Source of the DNA: G020348185 sp964525045
GTDB lineage: Bacteria > Nitrospirota > Nitrospiria > Nitrospirales > UBA8639
Length of the DNA stretch: 64,000 bases
Reading direction: 5' to 3'
Assembly: GCA_964525045.1 (NCBI GenBank)
Contig: CAZGFD010000013.1
Coordinates: 45,463-109,462 of the forward strand
Part shown: in pieces, positions 53,671 to 61,994 of the stretch
How positions within the stretch are numbered: the first letter of the stretch is position 1
How the letters are laid out: every line of letters starts with the position of its first letter
The notes under the pieces: generated by a model
What the model saw: the letters and a program-made list of their open reading frames with translations, nothing else
What the model was told of the DNA's origin: nothing
The model's database searches: none
Made by a program: the position numbers and the translations under genes

Positions 53671-54336
53671 ATGGGTTCCCCACGATCAAACCGGCAGTAT
53701 TACCTTCTGGTGATCACTATTTTGGTGGCCTACAACTGGTTGGGCCCTCAGCCCGAGGCTTTTGGAATTGATGTCGATATCACAATGGAGGAAGCCAATA
53801 ATGCGTTATCCAGTGGACGAGAGTCTATGGAGAAAGCGGAACAGGTTAAGGACGTCGCCCTTATCATGAAAGCTGCTGAGCAAGCAATACGGGTTGGAGT
53901 AGACCCCGAAAAAGACCCTTGTGGACCCCATGCTATTCTCCGAACACGTCGATACTGGCTTGAGTATTTCGGTCGTCGAGAAGCCGCAGAATCAAAACGA
54001 CAAAAGCGTTCTATCCGAATGCCTGAGGGCAAAATTCAAGAAATTCTCAATATGCCATATCTGGAAGTGGAGATCCGATTATGTGGTGATGAGGAATTTT
54101 TTGCCGAAGGAGCAGATGTGGCATTACAACAGGGATCTGCAATGGTCCGCCCGGTTGATGTCGGGCCGGCGGAACGCGGCCGAAAGAATCCTGGTTCTCC
54201 TGAAAGTTATCGTTCTCGTTTCACGGCTCGCTTTGCCTATGCCGATTTTGATCCCCAAGCTAAAAGCACCTTGGCGGTGTTCTTCCCCGATGGCAAACTG
54301 ATTAACATTGAGGCCGATTTTTCGAAAATTCGATAG
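53671..54336 (+). CDS. Exported protein of unknown function
   Basis: Not a family I recognise. The ATG at 53671 follows GAAGGAGGGCACTT. The 221-residue product starts with a hydrophobic segment (YYLLVITILVAYNWLG) that reads as a signal peptide ending near PEAFG. The mature protein is predicted soluble: an alpha-helical first half (TMEEANNALSSGRESMEKAEQ) and a beta-rich second half (EVEIRLCGDEEFF, FTARFAYADF, LAVFFPDGKLINIEADFS). Two cysteines could pair. It is monocistronic between two minus-strand genes. Confidence 0.75.
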   Translation: MGSPRSNRQYYLLVITILVAYNWLGPQPEAFGIDVDITMEEANNALSSGRESMEKAEQVKDVALIMKAAEQAIRVGVDPEKDPCGPHAILRTRRYWLEYFGRREAAESKRQKRSIRMPEGKIQEILNMPYLEVEIRLCGDEEFFAEGADVALQQGSAMVRPVDVGPAERGRKNPGSPESYRSRFTARFAYADFDPQAKSTLAVFFPDGKLINIEADFSKIR

Positions 54337-54372
54337 TGGGAAGGAAAAAGGAGAGGGAATCTTCTCTTTAAC

Positions 54373-54396
54373 ACTTGAAACCTGAAACTCGAAACT
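54373..54396. repeat. Dispersed repeat, inverted copy
   Basis: ACTTGAAACCTGAAACTCGA is the reverse complement of the TTTCAGGTTTCAAG repeat. It sits in the short convergent gap between the exported gene and the ABC exporter, where it may also help termination together with the following T-rich run. Confidence 0.6.
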
Positions 54397-54411
54397 TTTT
54401 TTATTCCTTTT

Positions 54412-56169
54412 TTATTCCTTTTCTATCGTTTTCCATTCGGTACTTTCTCTTTCCGCCATCTTAAGAGTGTAGAGATGATGGTAGAGGCCTTTCTTCCCAA
54501 GCAGTTGCTGATGCGGACCTTCCTCGATGATTCTTCCCTTTTGTAACACCAGAATTCGATCGGCCATTTGAACCGTGGTTAACCGATGGGCAATGATCAA
54601 CGTCGTTCGTCCCTCCATTAATCGATCCAATGCGGACTGCACTAGCCGTTCTGATTGGCTATCAAGTGCCGAAGTGGCTTCATCCATGATTAAAATTCTT
54701 GGGTTTTTCAAGAATGCCCGTGCAATGGCAATGCGTTGGCGCTGTCCACCCGAAAGATTGACGCCTTTTTCGCCCACCATCGTGTGATAGCCATCCGGCA
54801 GGGTTTGGATAAACTCATGGGCGTTGGCACCTTCACTCGCTATCAACACTTCATCCTCACTGGCTCCCGCACGGCCGTACCGGATATTCTCCATGATGGT
54901 ATCACCAAATAAAATCGTTTCTTGAGGAACCAAGCCAATTTGCGAGTAGTACGTTTCAAGATGCAGCGATCGCAAATCCTGTCCATCAATATAAATGGCG
55001 CCATCCGTGGGATCGTAAAATCTATGCAGCAGATTGATTATCGTCGTTTTGCCGGATCCAGTTGGACCGACAAGCGCCATTCGTTCTCCCGGTTGAACGG
55101 TAAAGGATACTGATGAGAGCACTTGATGCCGTGGATCATAGGCGAATCCCACTCGATCAAACTGAATAGCCCCCTCAATATGGCTCAAGATCAGGGCATT
55201 GGGCACATCGCGAATCTCCGATTGTGAATCTAACAATTCAAACACCCGGGTCATGGCCCCCTGGGTTTCCTTGATTTGCGCAAAGAGACGCGCTGCCGAA
55301 CCAAAGGGACCGATGAGGATCCCCGCAAACAGGACAAAGGCGAATAGATCGCCGGGAGACATGGTCCCTTCAATCACTTGCTTCCCGCCGTACCAGAGGA
55401 CCGCAATCGCCATCGAAAAGGTGAGCAAGGTGATTGTAGGAATAAATACCGCCAAGATCGCTGCCCGATGAATCGTCGTAGACATCAAAGATTCGACAGA
55501 AACCTTGAAACGGCCCTCTTCACGCCCTGTTTGCACAAAGGACTTGACCACGCGAATGCCAGAGATGACCTCTTCAATCAGAGTCGTGAGCACGGCCGTC
55601 CGGTCCTGAATTAACGTGGACAGTGACTTGAGGCGTTTCCCAAAGAGACGAGCCACAATGGCTAACAGCGGCAACAGGAGAAGAATCAACAGACATAATT
55701 TCCAATTCATGACTAACAAAAACCCAATTCCACCTATGATCGTCACCAGATGTTTGGCAGAATCAATCGGCATTTCCGTGAAGGTGTGTTGGATGACCCC
55801 CACATCGTTCATCAACCGGGAGACGAGTTCCCCTGTTCGCCGTTTAGCAAAAAAATTCAACGAGAGTTGTTGAAGGTGGCTAAAGAGGCTGACTCGAAAG
55901 TCGGCCATAATCCGCTGCGAGACTCGTGCGGAGACATAACTATGTCCCATTGAAAGGAGACTTTGCGTCACCATAAGTCCCAAGAATAACCACATCGCCT
56001 GGGTGAGTTGTGCGAGATCCTCTTTAACCGTAATCAGATCCCACAGGGTGCCGGCGAATCGGATCAAGATCAAATTCAAAGCCGCGACGCTCATGATAAG
56101 CATGGCAGAACCTACCATTGGCGGGAGATGGGGTCGCAGGAAAGGGAAAAACCTGGAAAAACTGACCAT
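54412..56169 (-). CDS. MsbA-like ABC exporter (fused permease-ATPase)
   Basis: 585-residue half-transporter that works as a homodimer. N-terminal six-helix exporter domain (about 10-320; SRLMNDVGVIQHTFTEMP and IRVVKSFVQTGREEGRF are typical), then ATPase with Walker A GPTGSGKTT, ABC signature LSGGQRQRIAIARAFL, Walker B ILIMDEATSALD and H-loop IIAHRLTTV. It belongs to the lipid/multidrug exporter class; lipid A-core flipping is plausible in a diderm, but no lipid A gene (lpxK, kdtA) is adjacent to confirm it. Confidence 0.9.
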   Translation of the reverse strand: MVSFSRFFPFLRPHLPPMVGSAMLIMSVAALNLILIRFAGTLWDLITVKEDLAQLTQAMWLFLGLMVTQSLLSMGHSYVSARVSQRIMADFRVSLFSHLQQLSLNFFAKRRTGELVSRLMNDVGVIQHTFTEMPIDSAKHLVTIIGGIGFLLVMNWKLCLLILLLLPLLAIVARLFGKRLKSLSTLIQDRTAVLTTLIEEVISGIRVVKSFVQTGREEGRFKVSVESLMSTTIHRAAILAVFIPTITLLTFSMAIAVLWYGGKQVIEGTMSPGDLFAFVLFAGILIGPFGSAARLFAQIKETQGAMTRVFELLDSQSEIRDVPNALILSHIEGAIQFDRVGFAYDPRHQVLSSVSFTVQPGERMALVGPTGSGKTTIINLLHRFYDPTDGAIYIDGQDLRSLHLETYYSQIGLVPQETILFGDTIMENIRYGRAGASEDEVLIASEGANAHEFIQTLPDGYHTMVGEKGVNLSGGQRQRIAIARAFLKNPRILIMDEATSALDSQSERLVQSALDRLMEGRTTLIIAHRLTTVQMADRILVLQKGRIIEEGPHQQLLGKKGLYHHLYTLKMAERESTEWKTIEKE

Positions 56170-56378
56170 AGGGGAATTTAAAAAGTGAAGACCGTGTCGG
56201 GTTCCGGGTTTCGCGTGTCAGGGATTATAAGACATTGGGGTTTCTCTCAATACATGAAACGAGCAGCTCTTTAATGGCGCCCTTTTTTACACTGATTAGG
56301 ATTCAGAAGAAAACAGAGAGAAGGCCCTGGGAGTAGGAGTCAATGAGGTTGTTCGTGTAATTGGCCACAGACTCGATC

Positions 56379-56404
56379 ATTGGGGAACCAAGATGGTTCC
56401 CAAT
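56379..56404. terminator. Hairpin downstream of the COX24-type gene
   Basis: ATTGGGGAACCA-AGA-TGGTTCCCAAT, an 11-bp stem with one bulged G. It lies 80 bp downstream of the small minus-strand gene and upstream of the ABC exporter gene. There is no T-run, so the terminator assignment is tentative. Confidence 0.45.
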
Positions 56405-56485
56405 AACGAGTATCGAAGGAAGAACGCACCCGAAATCGTGTTTTCCCCTCAGTCATCGGAACACCTGTTTATATCAGGCTCGGCC

Positions 56486-56581
56486 TTAGTTTCGGCGACG
56501 CGCAAATTTCATACGGCGACGGAGCTTTTTGTGCTTATGCTTTCGCATTTTCTTTCTCCGTTTTTTCACAACACTCGACAT
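56486..56581 (-). CDS. AURKAIP1/COX24-domain small basic protein
   Basis: A 31-residue protein read on the minus strand: starts MSSVVKKRRKKMRKHKHKK and ends RRRMKFARRRN. ATG at 56579-56581 follows AAAGGA at a proper distance, and the frame closes with TAA at 56486-56488. About two thirds of the residues are Lys, Arg or His. This matches the short bacterial AURKAIP1/COX24 C-terminal domain family, related to mitochondrial ribosomal protein mS38, so a ribosome-bound role is expected by homology. It is easily missed in automatic annotation because of its size. Confidence 0.85.
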   Translation of the reverse strand: MSSVVKKRRKKMRKHKHKKLRRRMKFARRRN

Positions 56582-56727
56582 TAATGATTCCTTTAGGTGC
56601 TCAGCAGAACAATAAATAGCCTCAATAGGTGAGGTTACCTAGCATAGGGTTGTCAAAAGTGTCAAGAAACCTCGCATGACTATGGCCCACATCCTACCCA
56701 ACCATTGGGGAAAACCCGTTGAGTTGC

Positions 56728-56758
56728 TTGACCTTTTCGCTTCACGCCTCGGTATAAT
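56728..56758 (+). promoter_or_regulatory. Candidate promoter abutting the lipoprotein start codon
   Basis: TTGACC, 19 nt, TATAAT (perfect -10). The -10 box ends only 5 nt before the lipoprotein ATG, so the transcript may be leaderless; no Shine-Dalgarno sequence is present. Confidence 0.55.
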
Positions 56759-56763
56759 GGCCC

Positions 56764-57246
56764 ATGGACCCACGCAATCATCGCTATCTATGGGTTTGTG
56801 TGGCGATTTGCGTATGCGCGGCGACAATCCTTCCCAGTTGTAAAAAGAAAGGTCCCCGCTACCCGGAAGATCACGCGCGCTTTGAACGAATTGCTGAAGC
56901 GGTCGACATCTTACACCAAGCCTATATTTCCCACGATATTGAAACCACCCGTGAACTTCTGCTTCCCCTCGAAACACTTGAAGCCTGGGAGCAGGGAATC
57001 CAGAGAGATTTCCAAACCTATTCCGACATCTCCCTAGACCTTTTAATTGAACGCATTCTCATTAAAGGAGACTTGATTTCCGTCTTTATCTCATGGCAAG
57101 GCGAATGGAAACGAACCCCTGAGGAAAAGGGCTTGAGGGCGAGAGGACATGGGATCCTGCATTGGAGCGGGACTCATGTGATTCTCCTCAGTGCCGTCGA
57201 GGGCGATTTACCCTTTGGGATGGCCGATCGTCAGGCCATATCCTAG
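56764..57246 (+). CDS. Putative lipoprotein of unknown function
   Basis: 160-residue product with a signal of type II shape: basic MDPRNHRYLW, a hydrophobic stretch and ILPSC-KKK, a lipobox-like site with Cys at residue 26. The mature part has a helical first half (RFERIAEAVDILHQAY) and beta strands later (ISVFISWQGEWKRT, HGILHWSGTHVILLSAVEG), giving a SnoaL/NTF2-like impression that I cannot prove. The start ATG sits next to a TATAAT box and has no ribosome-binding site. Its stop TAG and probably last Ser codon come from the repeat at 57244. Confidence 0.75.
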   Translation: MDPRNHRYLWVCVAICVCAATILPSCKKKGPRYPEDHARFERIAEAVDILHQAYISHDIETTRELLLPLETLEAWEQGIQRDFQTYSDISLDLLIERILIKGDLISVFISWQGEWKRTPEEKGLRARGHGILHWSGTHVILLSAVEGDLPFGMADRQAIS

Positions 57247-57420
57247 CAGGATGTTGAAAAAGGTCGCCAGCTGCGTTCTCGGCCCTTTGACGGGCTCACG
57301 TACTCTCGTGTACGCTCCGCGCGCCAAATCGCCTGCGGCCTTACCCGTGGAAAGGCGAGTCTTGGCGCGCCGGGGTTGGGAGGGTAAAAAGGGAGCCTTT
57401 TTGAACATCCTGCTTGGCTG
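57244..57420 (+). repeat. MITE-like element with inverted ends (copy 2), providing a stop codon
   Basis: Begins TAGCAGGATGTTGAAAAA and ends with TTTTTGAACATCCTGCTTGG, imperfect inverted repeats of about 17 bp. Internal CGTGTACGCTCC and GGCGCGCC blocks match copy 1 at 50455-50724. It encodes no credible protein and lies between a lipoprotein gene and nadB. Confidence 0.85.
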
Positions 57421-57454
57421 ATGGTGTTGAAATTGTCGACAGAATAGATCCACC

Positions 57455-59083
57455 ATGAATCGACCTCATTTCACAAATTTTTCCTCTGTGCTGGAGACGG
57501 ACTTCATCGTACTGGGAAGTGGGGTGGCCGGACTGCGGGCCGCTTTAGAACTTTGCCACCACGGCCGTGTCCTGGTCGTGGCCAAAGGGGGGCCTCAGGA
57601 GAGTAGCTCCCTCTATGCACAAGGTGGGGTGGCCGTGGCTCTCAGCGAAGAAGATCATGCGGACTTGCATTTTGCCGATACCGTCAAAGCCGGAGATCAG
57701 CTTTGTCGAAAGGCGGCTACCAAAACATTAGTGGAAGAAGGGCCAGATCGAATTGAAGAATTGATCGATTGGGGAGCACAATTCGACAAAATTAATGGAA
57801 AATTGGCCTTTGCCAAAGAGGGGGCTCACAGCCGCCATCGGGTATTACGTGCCGGCGGGGATGCCACTGGCATTGAAATGGTTCGCGTCTTGACGGCGTG
57901 CGCCCGCCAACAACCCAATATTCGATGGATGGGGGGGCACTTTAGCCTGGATCTTTTCATGAGAGACAACCGGTGTTGTGGGGCCATCGTCTTAAACGAA
58001 GCAACCGGAGAATTGAGACTCATCGTGGCCTCAGCCGTCCTATTAGCCACAGGCGGAGCCGGACAGGTGTATGCGCGAACCACGAATCCTGCGAGCGCTA
58101 CCGGTGATGGAATGGCGATGGCCCTGCGAGCAGGGGCAACCCTGGAAGATATGGAATTCGTACAGTTCCACCCTACAGCCTTGTATTTGCCTTCCACTCC
58201 CCCGTTTCTTCTATCGGAGACCATGCGGGGGGAAGGCGGCCTGCTTCGAAATATCGAAGGGGATCTTTTCATGAAGCGATACCATGAAGCTGGAGAACTC
58301 GCTTCCCGCGATGTGGTTGCCCGCGCAATCTGGTCAGAGATGCTCAGCACTAAATCACGTCACGTCTATTTGGATGTCACCCATTTAGGGGCCTCATTTA
58401 TCAAAAAACGCTTTCCAAATATTTACGCTACCTGCCTCCGGTATGATATTGACATCACCGAGGAATGGATTCCGACCTCACCCAGCGCTCATTATTTTAT
58501 GGGTGGAGTCAAAACAGACCTCGGAGGCCGAACGACTGTGCCCGGATTAGTTGCCGCAGGTGAAGTCGCCTGCAGTGGAGTTCACGGGGCCAATCGCCTG
58601 GCAAGTAATTCACTGCTCGAAGGATTGGTCTTTGGTTTCCGCGCCGCACAATCGGCCGTCTCGTTTGCTTCAAGACATGGTTCATCCACTCCCTCAGAAC
58701 CGATAGCTCAAGAATACCGTCTGTCCACCCGCAAATCGTTGCAAGATACTGAAAAACTTCGTAACTCCCTTCGCCGTTTAATGTGGGCAAAAGTAGGGCT
58801 TGTCCGAACCGGTGACGCCCTTGAACGGGCTATTAGTCAGCTTTCCCGATGGGAAGCCATGTACAGACATGCCCGCCTCACTCGATCCGACCTGGAGGTC
58901 AGAAATTTGATTCAGGTTGGCCGATGCATTGCGGAAGCCGCCTTTTGGAGGAAAAACAGTTTAGGCGCTCATTACCGATCCGACTTTCCCAATCGAATAG
59001 GCCCCAAATGGAAAGCTCACAGTCATTCCCTGCTTTCATGTGGAACAGAGCCATCCTCCGCTCCATCAATTCAAGCAGGGTAA
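57455..59083 (+). CDS. nadB: L-aspartate oxidase
   Basis: FAD enzyme oxidising L-aspartate to iminoaspartate for NAD synthesis with quinolinate synthase. 542 residues. FAD motif VLGSGVAGLRAALE near residue 20, SSLYAQGGVAVA, the substrate segments FVQFHPTALYLP and GEGGLLRN, and PTSPSAHYFMGGVKTDLGGRT with GEVACSGVHGANRLASNSLLEGLVFG. The family's helical C-terminal domain is present. nadA and nadC are not in the window. The start ATG is 35 bp after the repeat. Confidence 0.97.
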   Translation: MNRPHFTNFSSVLETDFIVLGSGVAGLRAALELCHHGRVLVVAKGGPQESSSLYAQGGVAVALSEEDHADLHFADTVKAGDQLCRKAATKTLVEEGPDRIEELIDWGAQFDKINGKLAFAKEGAHSRHRVLRAGGDATGIEMVRVLTACARQQPNIRWMGGHFSLDLFMRDNRCCGAIVLNEATGELRLIVASAVLLATGGAGQVYARTTNPASATGDGMAMALRAGATLEDMEFVQFHPTALYLPSTPPFLLSETMRGEGGLLRNIEGDLFMKRYHEAGELASRDVVARAIWSEMLSTKSRHVYLDVTHLGASFIKKRFPNIYATCLRYDIDITEEWIPTSPSAHYFMGGVKTDLGGRTTVPGLVAAGEVACSGVHGANRLASNSLLEGLVFGFRAAQSAVSFASRHGSSTPSEPIAQEYRLSTRKSLQDTEKLRNSLRRLMWAKVGLVRTGDALERAISQLSRWEAMYRHARLTRSDLEVRNLIQVGRCIAEAAFWRKNSLGAHYRSDFPNRIGPKWKAHSHSLLSCGTEPSSAPSIQAG

Positions 59084-59142
59084 AAAAATCTCAGATCTCA
59101 AATTTCAAATCTCAAACACCCGAGTGGTTTTAAGATTTTTCC

Positions 59143-60012
59143 TCAGATAGCGGGGGTCAAAAAACGTTCAATATTTTCTTGGAAAAGTTGGGACAGCTTA
59201 GCCGTAAAAGGGCCTGGACATCCGGTACCGATACGTTTTTTCCCGATTCGGCTGACCGCCATGATTTCCATCCCTGTATTAGTGATAAAACATTCATCCG
59301 CTTCTAATAATTCCCGAGCCTCGTAACGCCCCTCTTCAAAACTCAACCCCTGCTCCTCGCCCAGCATGATGACTACCTCTCTGGTCACCCCCTCTAATAT
59401 TCCGCAATCGACCGATGGGGTTTTGATTTCTCCATCTTTCACAAAAAAAACGTTACTGGTCGGACATTCGGAAACCTTCCCCTCTATGTTCAGCATGAGG
59501 GCATCGTCCCCACCCATTCGCAGGGCCTCTTGCTTGGCCAAAATATTATTCAGAAAACTCAGGGACTTAATACGGGGGGACTGAGCGGAGATGGGATTAC
59601 GGCGGACCTCAACGATCTCGAGTCGAACCCCTTCTTTTCTCAAAGAAGCCGGATAGGGTCGAAACGGTTTAGCCATAATCACCAGGGTTGGTCGCGGACA
59701 AAGTGAGGGATCCAATCCGAAATCCCCCTTACCCCGGGAAATCGTGATGCGAACCGCTGCCTCGGTCAGCTCGTTTCGACATAAGGTTTCCTTCAACAGA
59801 GCCGACCATGGTTTTTCCTGTATCGGAAGATCCAATCCAATCAACTCACAGGACTGACGAAGACGAATGAGGTGGCGTTCCAAAAGAAAAAATTGTCCAT
59901 GATAGGCACGAAGGGTTTCATACACCCCGTCTCCATAAAGGAACCCATGGTCAAAAACGGATATTTTCGCTTGATCCTCAGGAACAAATGTATCGTTAAG
60001 AAAAATCCACAT
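59143..60012 (-). CDS. pabC: Aminodeoxychorismate lyase (class IV aminotransferase family)
   Basis: 289 residues of the PLP fold-type IV family (IlvE, D-amino acid transaminase, PabC). Early FLYGDGVYETLR, PLP lysine in RIKSLSFLNNILAKQEA, Glu in EGKVSECPTSNVFFV and the phosphate-binding GILEGVTREVV are diagnostic. Position directly downstream of pabB (23 bp) argues for 4-amino-4-deoxychorismate lyase, giving p-aminobenzoate for folate. Sequence alone would also allow a branched-chain or D-amino-acid aminotransferase. Confidence 0.85.
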   Translation of the reverse strand: MWIFLNDTFVPEDQAKISVFDHGFLYGDGVYETLRAYHGQFFLLERHLIRLRQSCELIGLDLPIQEKPWSALLKETLCRNELTEAAVRITISRGKGDFGLDPSLCPRPTLVIMAKPFRPYPASLRKEGVRLEIVEVRRNPISAQSPRIKSLSFLNNILAKQEALRMGGDDALMLNIEGKVSECPTSNVFFVKDGEIKTPSVDCGILEGVTREVVIMLGEEQGLSFEEGRYEARELLEADECFITNTGMEIMAVSRIGKKRIGTGCPGPFTAKLSQLFQENIERFLTPAI

Positions 60013-60035
60013 ATCGTGTGGTTAAGATGGGAGAG

Positions 60036-61526
60036 TTACTGAACGGCTTGAAAAAAAGCCTTCGCCTTGTGCACGGTCTCTTCGTATTCAAGGTGAGGAT
60101 CGGAGTCCGCCACAATACCAGCGCCCACCTGAAGATATCCTCGCCCCCTCGTCAGGAGGAGAGTCCGAATGACGATGTTCATATCCATCTCTCCCGACCA
60201 GCTGAAATAGCCAATCGAACCCGTATACAACCCCCTCCGAACTGGCTCCAGAGCCTCAATCAGTTCCATACAATGAAATTTAGGAACGCCGGTGATGGTC
60301 CCACCGGGAAACATTGCAGGAATCAAATCGCAGGCTGAGAGACCATCGGTTAGGAGTCCTGACACCTTCGATACCAGATGGGCAACATGAGAATAACGTT
60401 CAACGGTCATGAATTCTTCGACATTGACTGACCCGTAGCATGAGACTCGCCCGAGATCATTACGAGTCAGATCAAGCAACATCAGGTGTTCCGCTTTTTC
60501 CTTCCCGCTCGCCAGGAGGCTTTCCACGAAACGTCGATCTTCGGCCACGTTGGTCCCCCGCGGTCGTGTGCCTGCGATCGGTCGACTATCAGCTCGTTCA
60601 CCTTGGAGCCGGATTAATCGTTCGGGAGAGTTACATACCACCGTCCAATCGTCAAGAATTAAAAAAGCGGAAAAGGGTGAAGGGTTGATCTGGCGAATTT
60701 GCTGATAGCAATAGGGTCCCTGGATTGCCGGTTCATCAAAAGTTCCTTTTGGCCATTCCACCGTAAATCGATGAGAAAGATTCGCTTGATAGATATCCCC
60801 CGCGGCGATGAAATCCTGGCACTCCCGGACTCGCCCGACATATTCAGATCGCGACTGTTGTCCGTAGATAGATGCCCGACGGAAATGAGACAATTCATCG
60901 ATCTTCGAACGATTCGGCATGTCTAAGTTCGCCCGAAGTTCAGCCAAACGGTCCTGTCCCTCGCGATAGAGACGATCGCGAGATTGGCTTTCCACACGCT
61001 GAGGGTGTGGAGCGAACATGAGGTGGAGCATTTGGGTTTCATGGTCAATAGCCGCAAGCACCTCAACAAATAAAAAACACAAATCCGGCATTTGCAAATC
61101 ATCCGCAGCTTGTTGAGGGAGGGTTTCCAACTGCCGTACAAAATCATAACTAAAGAATCCCACTGCTCCCCCAAGGAATGGCGGAAGGTTGGGTTCACGT
61201 GGGATTCTTTTTTGAGGAAGCATATCCCTCAAGGCCTTAAATGGGTCACCTGATAGGTGAATCGTTTGCTCAGAGGTACGAATGGTATAGTTGGCCCCCT
61301 TAGATGACAAAATGAGAAAGGGATCACTCCCTATAAATGAATACCGTGAAACCTCGGCATTTCCCTTGCCGCTTTCTAATAAAAACGAATGCTTCGAGAA
61401 GCCGGTTAACCGAGCATAGACCTCAAATGGATCATCAACAGGCAGTGGAAGAGATTGGATAAGAGGGCCTGGGTGACGAGATCGCAGAAACGGCTCGGAA
61501 GAGCTACGTGGCGTGGAAAAGTTCAA
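60036..61526 (-). CDS. pabB: Aminodeoxychorismate synthase component I
   Basis: Chorismate-utilising enzyme forming aminodeoxychorismate with glutamine amidotransferase PabA. C-terminal blocks ADSRPIAGTRPRGTN, EHLMLLDLTRNDLGRV, FPGGTITGVPKFHCMELIEALEP and YTGSIGYFSWSGEMDMNIVIRT identify the family; the N-terminal anthranilate-synthase-I-like half starts about LIQSLPLPVDDPFEVY. The frame is open to 61700, but that part includes a dispersed AAATCTCAAATT repeat (61583-61607) and looks non-coding. I place the start at a TTG at 61526, with low certainty. pabA is not adjacent. Confidence 0.88.
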   Translation of the reverse strand: MNFSTPRSSSEPFLRSRHPGPLIQSLPLPVDDPFEVYARLTGFSKHSFLLESGKGNAEVSRYSFIGSDPFLILSSKGANYTIRTSEQTIHLSGDPFKALRDMLPQKRIPREPNLPPFLGGAVGFFSYDFVRQLETLPQQAADDLQMPDLCFLFVEVLAAIDHETQMLHLMFAPHPQRVESQSRDRLYREGQDRLAELRANLDMPNRSKIDELSHFRRASIYGQQSRSEYVGRVRECQDFIAAGDIYQANLSHRFTVEWPKGTFDEPAIQGPYCYQQIRQINPSPFSAFLILDDWTVVCNSPERLIRLQGERADSRPIAGTRPRGTNVAEDRRFVESLLASGKEKAEHLMLLDLTRNDLGRVSCYGSVNVEEFMTVERYSHVAHLVSKVSGLLTDGLSACDLIPAMFPGGTITGVPKFHCMELIEALEPVRRGLYTGSIGYFSWSGEMDMNIVIRTLLLTRGRGYLQVGAGIVADSDPHLEYEETVHKAKAFFQAVQ

Positions 61527-61693
61527 TATTTTTGATCCAAATTTTAAGGCAATGGAACAACATGATTTAATTCTTGGAATTTGAGATTTGCGATATGAGA
61601 TTCGTGTTATTCCTATCATAGCGGTTCGCATGAAGGCAGGAATACCCCTCAATTCAAACATCTTCACCTCTTTAACTGACAGGTCCCATTTGC

Positions 61694-61723
61694 TTGACAA
61701 GAATCGGACGTTTTTGTTTGAAT
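61694..61723 (+). promoter_or_regulatory. Candidate promoter of the atp cluster
   Basis: TTGACA, 18 nt, TTGAAT, with a start codon of the first atp gene at 61759. The region lies in the divergent pabB/atp gap and no better match is visible. Confidence 0.5.
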
Positions 61724-61758
61724 GAAGTCCCTTCCATTCCCTCTGCTCGCAGGCGCTG

Positions 61759-61977
61759 ATGGCACCTTCTCAAGATCCACTTTTTGCGGGGCTGGGACAG
61801 GCGATCAGAGTGAGTACTGACCTACTGGCAGCTCTCATTGTCGGTGGGTTCCTTGGCTGGCTAATTGACACGTATGTGTTGGGTTCTGCCCCATGGGCCA
61901 TGGTTATCGGACTGTTCTTAGGGTTGGGAGCGGGAATACGGAACGCCTATCGGACGGCACAGCGTTGGAAGACGTAA
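61759..61977 (+). CDS. F0F1 ATP synthase assembly protein AtpZ/AtpI family
   Basis: 72 residues with two hydrophobic segments (TDLLAALIVGGFLGWLIDTY and WAMVIGLFLGLGAGI) and a basic tail (RNAYRTAQRW). The GGxxGxxLD and LGLxxGxxNxYR-like blocks are those of the AtpZ/AtpI family, which assists c-ring assembly or magnesium/calcium handling. It lies 17 bp before atpB as the first gene of the cluster. Whether it is AtpZ or AtpI in the strict sense cannot be decided. Confidence 0.85.
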   Translation: MAPSQDPLFAGLGQAIRVSTDLLAALIVGGFLGWLIDTYVLGSAPWAMVIGLFLGLGAGIRNAYRTAQRWKT

Positions 61978-61994
61978 CCTTATAAGGAGCATTC

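Noticed and set aside
53397..53771. 124-codon plus-strand frame
   Set aside because: Overlaps the start of the exported-protein gene, which has a strong ribosome-binding site and signal peptide.
61527..61700. N-terminal 58 codons of the longest pabB frame
   Set aside because: They contain a dispersed intergenic repeat and have no similarity to PabB N-termini.
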